NCBI GenBank assembly: GCA_014218235.1
Contig: CM024753.1
Location: forward strand, 8,055,146-8,119,145
Direction of reading: 5' to 3'
Source of the DNA: Colocasia esculenta
Lineage: Eukaryota > Streptophyta > Magnoliopsida > Alismatales > Araceae
Length of the DNA: 64,000 nt
This document shows positions 10,901 through 22,900 of this stretch, one piece after another. Every line of letters starts with the position of its first letter. Positions within the stretch are counted from its first letter, which is position 1. Below the pieces are notes generated by a model. It ran no database searches. It was not told the DNA's origin and saw nothing but the letters and a program-made list of their open reading frames with translations. A program made the translations under genes and the position numbers.

Positions 10901-13900
10901 AGGTGTCAAGGCGACCAAGGCGTAGGTGGGGTCTCGGATCGCCTAAGCGCTTAGGCGCTCGCCTAAGCGGTGCCTAGGCGTTTAGGACGGAACCAAGTAT
11001 GAGTTGTTTTCAAGTGTCCCTCTTACATGATATTTATGTATCTATAAATATATATAATGATGAAAATTCAATAAAAAATATCATAATATGACATACATAA
11101 GGACAATGAAAGCAACAAAAATTAAACTCCAAGTAAACAAACTCACATTATATATCATAAAGTCATAAAAAATCTAAATTGACATCTTCAAATAAATAAG
11201 AACACTAAATAAGAACAAGAAGTGCAAATATCATTCTATCATCAGAAAACTAATTTTCAACTTTTAAAACAAGCAATACACATACATGTAAATATGTTAA
11301 ATAAAAATAAGAAGTGCAATATCTTAACACACTTAAAACAAGTAAAAACTAAATGAGGCCATTACATAACCCCACAATATGCCTAAAAATTGAAAAGAAA
11401 CTAGAAAATGACAAGTCTCATGTGTTTGGGTAATGATAGTTTAAGTTTGACCAAATCCAGAGAGATCTCAAACAGACTAAGTGCTGTCAGTAGGAGAGCG
11501 GCTCCCTTGGAGAAGTCATATGCACGTTTGACTTTTTTTACCGGACTTTGGATTTTAGTGTTCCATATATTTTATTTGAATTATCAAATTTTTAGATAGG
11601 TCAAATTATGAGAGATTAGAAAGTTAACATTTCGCTAAAATTATCGAAATCGTGATTTTCTTCTTCGATGGGAGAGTTGACTTTTTTTTGGTAAGAGATA
11701 TAATTTTTTTGATATTTTTATTAGATTCAAATAGGGAGTACTTCCTTATTTACATGTAATATCTTAAGTAAATGAAACAACAAATTGTAACATATACTTA
11801 AATGATATTCAGGTAAATAAGATGTTACCTGGAATCAGGCTGGACTCAGCCCTGAAAACCGACCTGAATCTACTGTCTAAGTGGGATATTGCGGACTCCT
11901 AAAGGGTCTAGGCGTGCCCAAGCGCCCTTAGCGTGCGCCTTGGCCGCCTTAGCGGCGCCTTGGGGCGCCTTTTCTCCTCTTAGAAAGGCGAGGTGTTTTA
12001 AGGCGGCTGAGGAAGCGCCTTGGCGCTTAAGCGGCGCCTAGGCGTCCGCCTTGACAACTATGGTTCCACGGACATCAAAATCCTTTCTCTGCATCATGCA
12101 TACCTTTACTTCTGTCTGGTAGACAGGCTGGCACGCCCCGCAATACAAAGTTCAAAATATGCGAAATGAATGGATATTTAAATGAGGAAAAGAAAAGAAA
12201 AAAAATTCCCGTGTCCACAGGCGCAAAAGCAGGGAGGTGAGTGTTAGCATCAAGAGTATCACAGACTTCAAGCAGCCACATCTAGGGAAGTGGCTTTGGA
12301 AATTGGAAACTTGGCACGGAAAATAACGATCTTTAGCTGGAAGTCTCAAAGGCATAAATGCTATAGATGATCTAGAGAAAGGCATTAATGGATACCAGTA
12401 CCACTATATGCAGTTTTTCACACCTGTGAAGTGGTAATCTTCAAGCTAAGGATATCATGCAACTGGAGATCTAGGATTCTAGGCCTCCCTTGACAATGTT
12501 TAACTGCCCTCCTTCATGTTCCAAAAGGTGTGGGGATTTCACCCTTGCTGACATTTTTTCTCAGGTCCATAATTTGCATATTGACTTAATGGTGATCCAC
12601 ACTGTCCTTCATGTTCCAAGAGGTGTGGGAATTTAATCTCCCTATTGACCTAATGGTGATCATGGACTAGATGTTCATCTGTTTGACAACAGGGCTTTTG
12701 GAGGACTGTTTAACACGCGAAATTTTCTTCAAATCTTTATCTTTTAGAAGAAAAAGATAAATTGTTGATGTTTATCTATTTTGCGGGCGTGCCAGTCTAT
12801 TAGAACAACCAATTTTCATTCATTTATCAGGCGATTTGGGTGTCGTGTACTGGACATTTCCCCACCGACCGAAGTCGATGTTAATTTACATCGAGATGAC
12901 CTCGAACACCTTTGATTCTCTGTCAAAGAACACATTTTGTCTCTATTTGCTGTGACAATATTGATCTTGATGATCATCCTTCATGGATATATACTCTTGC
13001 AAAGAAATTTGAAGTATTTATTGCTTATACACATGTAATTGGAAATACAAATGGTCTTTCAAGACCTTTACAAATGGTCCCAATTATATGATCGGGTCCT
13101 TAGAATTTCATTCGATCACAATCGAACCCTTTTGAGCTTGCTTCTATCACGATCAGACCGTTAGATTTGAATTTCATCACGATCAGATCGTTGGTTTTGA
13201 ATATCATCACGATCAGACCGTTGGATTTGAATTTCAACACGATCAGACCGTTGGATTTGAATTTCAACACGATCAGATCGTTGGATTTGAATTTCAACAC
13301 GATCAGACCGTTGAATTTGGATCTGATCACGATCGGGCCATTGGATCGCCAAGATGATCATTATCGGCCCGTTGTATTTGCTTTGTGGTCATCATCACCC
13401 TTTAATAGTGATGGGGCCTTCAAGCGGTCTCGCCAAGTTTCTGCAATTTTCTACCCTTTTGGGGTTTTACTGCAATCCTCCACTCTTTCTGGGATTTTTG
13501 TAGCCCTCCACGTTGGGATATTTCTGCAAGTATCAACCACTATGATCTGAGAGTTGAAAACTTGGCCAATGTTGTGTTTTGAAGAAGAAAACCTGGAGGA
13601 GATTTGGACAGCATTGTATCTATGACTGGTTCAAGAGCTCCTCGCCATTTTCTGACATTTCCAGGCGCCTCTGTCATTCCTTGGCCTTTTCAAACCTTCT
13701 GCCATCAGTTGATATCTTCAAGTTCTTTCCGTCATTTCTTGGCATTCTCAGACATTTCCGTCATTTCTTGGCTTTTTCGAACAGTCTCGGGTATTTCTGT
13801 CGTTTGTTGACTTGCTCGGATGCTTCTGTCATTTCTTGGCATTCTATGTCTTTTCTTGACATTCTCGGACATTTCTGCCATTTCTTGGCTTTTCCGAGCA

Positions 13901-16900
13901 GTCCCGGGTATTTATGTCATTTGTTGACTTCCCGGAGTGTTTCTACCATTTCTTGGCATTCTGTCTTTTGTGTCATTTTTTGACATTCTCGGACATTTCT
14001 GCCATTTGTTAACTTCTCTGAGCATCTTGTATCATTTCCCGACTTCTTGGGGATTTTCAATCATTTCATGCCTTCTGTGGATATATTTGTCATTCATTGA
14101 CGACATGGATGGCAGAGTCGGCCGACTTGGAGCGGAGTCGGTCGACTCTGAGTCGGGTCGGCCCCTGGCGACCCGACTCTGGGGTGGGGGAACACCGACC
14201 CACCCACGGGACTGGTTTACAAAGTTCACTATCCCAACTCAGGCCGACTCGGCCCGACTCAGGCCGAGTCTGGCCCGACTCAGGGTCGGGATCGGCTGGG
14301 GCCGACCCAGCCACTCGACCCGACTCTGCCATTCTTGATTGACGATCCCAAAGCTTCGCCAACCGTAAACCGGACTCGGGAGAGCGCACGCCACTTCTGG
14401 GAAGTGACGTGTGTCCCGCTCCACCGAGTCATGTGAACGACATGGACCTTGTATAGTTTCTTCCTTTGAAGGGATTTTCTTGCAATTTATAAACTTCAAA
14501 GACATTTTGTTGGCTTCTATGAAGCTCGAACATAGCTTGAATGACTTCCTCACAAGCGGGAGCGCTTGTGCAATTCCCCCTTTAAGGTCTTTGGGTTTGG
14601 AACCTTTTGAGAGGCATTTCTGCAATTTCTATTCTCTGGGGGTATTTATGTAATTTTCCCAGACTCAGGTATTTCTGCAATTTTCCCTTGACAAGGGGGT
14701 ATTTCTGCAATTTTCCCTTGACATGGGGGTATTTCTGCAACTTTCTCAGTCATTGGGGTATTTCTGCAATTTTCCCTTGACATGGGGGTATTTCTGCAAT
14801 TTTCTCAGTCATGGGGGTATTTCTGCAATTTTCCCTTGACATGGGGTATTTCTGCAATTTCCCCTCAAACAGGGACATTTCTGCAATTTTCCCAAACATG
14901 GGGGTATTTCTGCAATTTTCCCAGTCATGAGGGTATTTTTGCAATTTTCCCAGTCGTGGGGGTATTTCTGCAATTTCCCCTCAAACAGGGACATTTCTGC
15001 AATTTTCCCAGGTATTTCTGCAATTTTCTGCTTTTCAAAGGTTAATGTGTCATTAACCCTTTGAACAAGGTTTGCATGCAATTCTCCCTTAGACAGGGAC
15101 TGATTCGTAATTCTTCACATATATTCACCTTTGCCATTCATAAATCATTAACATGTCAATTCCCTGATTTTTTTGTAACTTCTGGGAATACTTATGCAAT
15201 TATAGGAAAGGTTTAAGTATAATTGCAATATGCCATTCTAATCATAATATAAGTCCCTTAAAACATGTGGATGGACAAACTAATGCACTTATATTTCTTC
15301 ATCAAGAAGACCATGTAATAATACATGGTTCTGTTTGCACTTGGAGTTTTAAACTTCCCGGGGCTGTCCTCTTCTTTTAGGAAGAAACAGCAAAGGCTCC
15401 TCCAAAACTTGGCCTTTTCAGAACTCTTCAAACTTGATGGATTTCAGATCTCCAGGAGTTGGTGGATTTCAGCTCTCCTCAAATTTGGCATTTTTTTTTT
15501 GAACTCTCTCTTTCCTTGGCTTGGTCTCCTTTTATAGGAGATTGGGTGGGAGGTGGGCATCCCACCGGAGACGGATCCCACCGGGGACGCGCCCCACCGG
15601 AGACACATCCCACCGGGTATGGCATTTACTGTTTCCTTTTTTTTTTTTTCTTTCTTTTCTGTCGGGACAGCAAACAGGGGGCATCGGTGGGAGTCCCACC
15701 GGGAGTGCGGGACCCACGGAGGCACCGGTGGGACTCCACCGGGTGCACAACCCGGTGGGGCCTCCACCGGGCGCGCGGCCCCGATGGGGCCTCCACGGGT
15801 GCGCGGGGCCCCGGTGGGGCCTCCCCCGAGTGCGCGGGCCCCGGTGGGGCCTCCACCGGGTGCGCAGCCCCGGTGGGGCCCCACCGAGTGCGCGGGGCCC
15901 CGGTGGGGCCTCCACGGGTGCGCGCAGGCCCCGGTGGGGCCTCCACCGGGGTGCGCAGGCCCGGTGGGGCCCCCACCGGGTGCGCGCAGGTCCCGGTGGG
16001 GCCTCCACCGGGTGCGTAGCCCCAGTGGGGCCTCCATGGCAAGGCTCCGGTGGGACTTTCACCGGTGCCGATATCCGTAAAACCTCGATGGGAGTCTCAC
16101 CGGGACATCTCGGCAGGATATTTTTTATAAATTCCTGACCACGTGTCATTCTCATCACGTGTCTTCTTTTGTCGTGCGAGGAGGTGGATTTTGGCCACAT
16201 CATTTTTGATTGCTGACATGGGTATTTGACCGGACCCCTGCACACTTAAAAATGAACGCCACGTAGGACGCCTTCCACCGGGATATCCCGGATCATTAAA
16301 TTTCGTTCGCCGGCATTGGGTTTAATTCCGGACACACCGGGAACATGGGGTTGACTGATTTCTGTTCTTGGTCAACCCCCGGAGGTTTTTCTTCGTCACT
16401 CCGAAATACGCAGAAATATTTCTTTTTCTGTATTTAATTTATTCAGAAAATCCAAAAACAAGTGATTTCCTTTCGTTCACTCATTCTAGAAATTCTGAAT
16501 AAATGACTTTAAGGGTTATCCTTTACCCGGGACCGGGATAAATATTTTCCCTTTCGCATGCTTATTCCACACATTTGAATCAATTGATCGGCGGAGATTT
16601 TATTCCGAGAACACCGGGGTTTATATGGTTTCAGCCCCAACTTGATTCGGAATGACTCCCATCCAAAATTCGAACATGCGCAGAAACCTGTTTCTGTTTT
16701 CTGCTGTTTATCCATTCCGAAAATTCAGAACAAATAAATTTCTTTCCTTCATTCATTCTGAAATTTTGAATAAATGGGTTTGTGGGTTGTTTTTATCCGG
16801 AACTCCGGACAAATATTTCCTCTATATACACTTGCTCTAAATATTTAAAACAAGTGTTTTTTAATATAAGGGAAAAAAATTTCGTTCAACAAGGACAATG

Positions 16901-19900
16901 AGGCATCACATCCTATTGGAAACCTGAGAGATGATCAAGCAGTTCAGATAGGAGGGTTTTATAGATGTTGCAGAACTAAAGCTTAGACTTGAACAAGCTA
17001 GCCTATAAGAGATGGAGATGGACGACTGATGGGAAATTAACTGTCAAAACTGTTCATACCTATATGTGGAATCCGAGGAGCCTTCAAAGATGAAAATTCT
17101 AATGTGGAGAATTTCTCATGGTAAAATCCATGCTAGTGATTCAGTGATTGCCCTGCACATTTCATGATGGATATTAGAATTTAGGACAACCTGCTGCCTA
17201 TGTGGACAGAAGGAGGAATCTAGATGTAAACTGCTTTTTGCAGTGGTCTTTTGCACAAGAGTAATAGTAATATTCGTGACAAAAGACTCATTGAGCACAA
17301 TCAGGTTCCAGACACATTGATAGGTTACTTTTGTGTGGAGAAGGTGATGAGAATTATTGGATCTCAAGGAGTCAAGGATGACTGCATTATTTGGCAGCTC
17401 ATCCTGCAGGCAGTTCCTGGAGATATAGGACTTTTAGCAGGGGGACATATACTCCAGGCAGGGTTGTCAATTTGTTTTCATGTGTTTCAGAAATGGGATT
17501 AACTCTAACGTAGTATTGATGATCACAACAGTACTATTCCATTTTGGAACGAGGTATGGCACACCACCGTGATGTTGTTGTCCTTTTCCTGTTGTATTGA
17601 CAGATGTTAGAGAGCTCACAGTCTATATTTGCATATTCCCCTCTTTTTTACTTGATAAATTTGTGACTGTCCAGCCTTGGTGCACACACATGGGGGGTTG
17701 TGTGTGTGGAGGGGGGGGAGAGAGAGAGAGAGAGAGCTTGGCCTAATTATTCTACAGCAAGTACTATTATAATTAAGCTTAGAGAACGGCATTTAACATC
17801 AAAAGTTAGCAATCTCCTGACAGTAATGAGTTAGTTGCCATAACCAGTTGATATTGATGAAAGCATAATGTTGGTTCATGAGGATTCCAATTCTAAGAAC
17901 CCTATCTTTCAATGAAGCTATAAAGAATCAATTGCAAATGTACCTAGAAATTCAAAAGTCTACACATCCATGCACTTGTTAGTCATATATGCCCATCGAA
18001 AAATACTGACAAAGTAGTGGATACAGATTGCCTTTTAGAGAGGGAAATTTGCACCACCTCATTCCTCAAGAGTAAAAGAGATGCATGTCTTAAATAACTG
18101 CTAGTTTCATAGGTTCCAAGGATAACACAGGTTTAGTTTCTATAGATTGACTGTTCAGAAGCGGGATATAGAAATTACCATCCTATCTTTCATGTGGTAA
18201 AGAAAAGTTCCCCCATATGTCTTTCTATCCAATGGCCATCCAATTGTGTGAAGCACAGAACCCAGTTCATGCTTCGCATTGTCAATTTCCCAGACCTGCA
18301 TAAACCATAATTATGTACGATATGAAAATTCACTGAAGTTGTTCAACATGAAAACCATATATTATACAACAACATTCTAGATGGTATCTATGAGACAAAT
18401 ATCTAAAATTTGACTGCTTGAATAATAGCATAATGTCTAACAAACAAACTGACAAACTTTAAATGACAGAGGACCCACAAAATAATTGGATTTCTTTTTT
18501 GAAGGTGCCTGAATAGCAGGATTTCTGATAAATTTAAATTTACTTCTCTGTATATTTCAACATCCTATGTGAAACTGAATACTTATTTGCAAAGTTTAGT
18601 TTATGCCTTTTTTCTTTGGGGAGGGGGGGAGGGGGGGTGTTGTAGTAGTCCAGGGCTACAGCTTCCGGGTTCCTCCCAGCCCTACTCACCCAGATGCCCA
18701 CTCCATCACAGGCTGATAAATATGTTGCAACACTAATTGCCAATAAATACATGACCTTTAGAAAAACAAAATAAACAAATGATCAATAATGTAGCAGACC
18801 AACAACAACCTTGCAATCCATTTAACCCTTTCTTCTACTTCTGGAGATACTGTTATTTTCCCCCAGATGCTACAGCCAAGCCCACCAAGTGTCTCAGCTG
18901 GAAAAGACTGAAAACCCTCCCTTGTTTAACAGCAGCTCATGAATCACACCAAAGGCTATGATATTGAGTCTGCAATCTGAGCTTTGAAGGGTTTTTCATA
19001 GTGTTCTTCCTTTGAACATCAGACCAATTGTCTAATGGATTTGAAACAAGCAGAGGTTTCAGCAGGATAGATCTTCCAAAGATGGTTACAACTTCACTCT
19101 CAGATGAGGACAAAACTAACTCTAAGTTATATTGGCATCATCTTAGATGAAACACTTAAAAGTTAAAACCTACTTTGCACAGCAAGAATAACATAATCCC
19201 TACAGGTACACAATGATAAAGCATGCCAAATGGAAAAGGATAAAGAATCCACATTACCTCTTTGATTCCTAGCGCATAAGTTTGATGTTGCACCAAACTC
19301 TTCTCTCGTAAATTGAACTTCCTTATTATTTGCTGTAACATAATATTCAGGTTACATGCTTAATGAATTTGAACTAAAATATGGAATGTAGAACATGGCC
19401 AATTGTCAATTATAAGCAGTAATACTAAATGTAGATTGGAGAGTCGATTAAAAGGAATTTATCATGGGACCTCAGATAGTGAACCTCTGCATCCTTCAGC
19501 AAAAAGCGTAATATGCCCTGCAATATCATTTCACAGTCAGCAAATCCTCACTGACTGTGAAAAGACAAATCAGTGGAAAGTATCCCAATAGCAAAGGAAA
19601 AAATTTGATTTAATGGCATAACAATAAAAACATTTTAAAAAGGTATTTCTAAGTATTCATTCTAACTACATTTTAGGAGGTAAGTTTTCATTCCAACAAT
19701 GATGATGAAGCGTAATACTACTGAGGGCACAAGAAGTTGAAATTTTCAAACAAATTAGATGTTTACAATTTCTTGACACAATGCCAAAGTTTGAACCTGG
19801 CATTTATATGCTGAATAAAGGGAGAAGACATAATAAAAAAAGAGTGTTTTCATACAGTGCCCATCATGCAAGGAATGCATAAAATGTGCAATGAGATGGA

Positions 19901-22900
19901 AATGGTATGAACATGGTGATGAGGGCAATTTACTAGCAATCACTATGCAGATAGTTTAAAAAAAAGAATGAAATTACAAATGACCTGTGTTGTATTGAAC
20001 ACATGAAGGACCATGCAAGATTCAAGAGAACTGAAAAGAAACTTCACTGCTAAGACAACGACGTCAGTTTCCGCTATCAACTGGTCCATGGTCTTTTATA
20101 ATGATACTTCACAGGTAACAACAATGCTCCAAGGAACATAAAAGAAACAAGAAAATACGATGAACGTGACTGGATAAAACAAAAGGAGAGTTCTGTATGC
20201 CTTTCAGGTCAACTCCATGCTGGAAAGTTTCCCTTCTTGAGCCATCTTTAGCAACACCCATGTCATTAGTTCTGATGCCGACAACCTTTTGATTTTCATC
20301 ATATAAAATCTGTCATATCATCAAATACAAATTCCCATTCATTCTCACAATTAACATAGAGCCATTGCACAACCAATAAATTCTTACCTCACTGGCAGCA
20401 AATCCAGGGTATATCTCAACACCCAAATCCTCTGCTTTGCTGGCCATCCAACGCACGAGCTCGCTCAAGCTGGAAACCATGCATATCAACTTAAGGAATA
20501 AAATTTGGAGGCACTAAGATAGTAAGATGTGCCCAAACAGCTGAAATATAAAGGTAAAAAAATTATGAACAAACATAGGACCAGTTAACAGACAGTTAAG
20601 TACAGGAACATGGCCCTCATGGTGGACGATAGAATGCTTGGCAGCTTAGTATGTATGGGATAGTTATGAGCAAAAACTTCCAGCTATGAGCAAATGGAAA
20701 AGGAAAATATAAAATCATTTTCCAAGATATGGAGTGCAAAATGTGCATCTATGTGAGTTTCCATGCTTTAAAGGCATATTCTACAACATACGATTGACAA
20801 ATTCCTTTTTTCTCTGTAAAGAATAACCACAAAGTCAGTTGTGGGCAAGATAAGGAAAGAAAAGGGGGCAAGATGGCAATCAAAAATCAACAGTAAAACG
20901 AGTTTTCCTTCCCTCTTTATTGAAGGAGAAAATTCATGTTTCTTTCTTCCTTCCCTTTTTAGAAAAAGGGAGACATCAACACATTTCCACTTTTTCAAGA
21001 GGGTGGAGTGAATTGCCTTGTTGGGGAAAATGATAGTATGTTCAAAGCATAAACAAATGGTATTGCTGTCGCATCGTACTTGAGACTATAAAGACTAGAT
21101 AAGAGAAAGGAACATTATAGATCTAGATCATGTTCATTGCATTAAGGATGAAGATCAAAGGGTCTTAGTTAAGGACTTAGAGGTTAAAGAGATATGGTGT
21201 ACCTATTTTCATAAATTACTTAAGGGAGATTGCTTTAACGATGTCTCTTTAGAAGAGGACCAAGAGTCAACAAAATTTGATAAATATCAGAATTTCAGGC
21301 ATATTAAGATGTCAGAAGTGAGTGATGCTTTAAGAAAAATGAAATTGGGCAAGATCTTGGGACCGAATGGCATACGCATTGAAGTGTGGAAAGGCTTAGG
21401 AGGCATTGATATTAAGTGGCTAATTAAACTTTTCAATAAAATTTTGAAGGAACAGAGAATGCCAAAAGAATAGAGAAAAAGTGTTGTGGTTTCTTTCTAT
21501 AAAAACAAAAGGGATATTCAAAGCTGCAATAATTGTCGTGGAATTAAGCTTATAAGTCACACTTTGAAACTTTAGGAAAGAGTGATCGAGAATCGAATGC
21601 GATGTATGACCGCTATATCAGAAAATCAATTTGATTTTATGTCGAGTAGATCTACTACAGAAGCCATTTTCTTATTACGGCAGTTAATGGAGAAGTATAG
21701 AGAGATAAGAAGAGATTTATATATGGTTTTTATTGATTTGGAGAAGGCGTATAATCGAGTATCGAGAGATTTGATTTGGTGGACATTAACAAAGAATGGA
21801 GTCTCTCAAAAAATATGTGACTTGATTAAGGATATGTACGAGAGTGCTATTACTAGTGTGAGAACTATTGCTGGAGAGACTTGTGAATTTCCGATCACTA
21901 TAGGTTTGTATCAAGATTCTGCTCTAAGTCTGTATCTCTTTGCTCTAGTTATAGATGAAGTAACTAAGCAATTGCATGATGATATCTCTTATTGTACGTT
22001 ATTTACGGATGATATTGTCTTAATTGATGAGAGTATTGATGGTTTAAATGTTAAGCTAGAAAGTTGGAGGCATGCCTTGGAATCTGAAGGTTTTAAAATC
22101 AGTAGGAGTAAGTCAGAGTTTATGCATTATAATTATAATAATCAGAGGGTGTTACAACAAGATATAGTTTAAATTAATGGACAAGACATTCCTAGAGTAG
22201 TGGCTTTCGATACTTAGGGTCTATCATCCAAGAGAATGGTGAGATCTATGACGATGTGACACACAGGATTAAGGCATACTAGTTAAAATGGAGAAGTATA
22301 TCAGGAGTCCTCTGCGATCGTCATATCCAGTGAAACTTAAAGGGAAGTTTTATAGAACAACAGTGAAGCCTGCGTTATTATATGGTATCGAGCGTTGGAC
22401 AGTGCGAAAGGAACACATTAACAAAATGTGTGTAGCAAAGATGAGGATGTTGAGATCAAGGTTTTCCGAATCGGAATCGGAAGGCGAATCGGGTTGCTCC
22501 TGATTCGCCCCGATTCCCCCAAAATCGGTCCGAATCGGACCGATTCGCATGGGTATATTGTATATATAATATATCATATTTATAATGTATAACATATATT
22601 ACAAATATTATATATATATTATATATAAAGGGAATCGGGGCGAATCAGGGATCGGGTTTCCCCTAATTCGTACCGATTCGGGGGAATCGGCCGATTCGCC
22701 CCGATTCGGCAAACCATGGCTGAGATTGATATATGGTAAGACTAAGAAAGATAAGATTATGAATGAGTGTTTCCATGAGGACTTGGAGATAGCTCTAATT
22801 GATAAGAAAATGATAGAAAATAAACTTAGGTGATTTGGACATGTGTACTGTTACCCAAACTCGGCACCGGTTAAAAGATGTGATCAAATCTTAGTGAATA

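Larger units (their letters stand above)
13100..16870 (-). mobile_element. LTR3: LTR-like element made largely of about 30-bp arrays
   Basis: Minus-strand orientation is inferred from the TATA box at 15528-15537. Upstream (higher coordinates) is a GC-rich array (15680-16050) and a diverged duplication of about 280 bp (16380-16600 and 16650-16860). Downstream are arrays at 14660-15030, 13660-14060 and 13118-13350. No protein domain is present; long ORFs through the GC-rich part occur in several frames on both strands and are repeat artefacts. Borders and target duplication were not found. Confidence 0.45.
7228..18178 (-). other. ETFQO intron 8 (10.95 kb), a transposon-rich intron
   Basis: The intron lies between exon 8 (donor after ATG at 18179) and exon 9 (acceptor before GTC at 7227). 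It holds a Mutator-like MITE, LTR2 with a LINE inside, a 1173-bp hAT MITE, LTR3 with a hAT MITE inside, and a second LINE fragment, each listed separately. The stretches 7492-7990 and 12071-13100 show nothing I recognise. The stretch 17280-18178 has only an (AG)n tract and possible LINE 3' sequence. Confidence 0.85.

Noticed and set aside
13100..13361. Repetitive ORFs with a 10-residue period
   Set aside because: Direct result of a 30-bp tandem repeat, open on both strands. No sign of a gene.
14660..15030. CRISPR-like appearance of regular 30-bp repeats
   Set aside because: Repeats are adjacent without unique spacers of constant length, in a plant nuclear intron with no cas genes.
15444..16245. 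Long overlapping ORFs in the GC-rich region on both strands
   Set aside because: They arise because a 30-bp unit without stops keeps several frames open at once. They have no domain and the sequence is a minisatellite.
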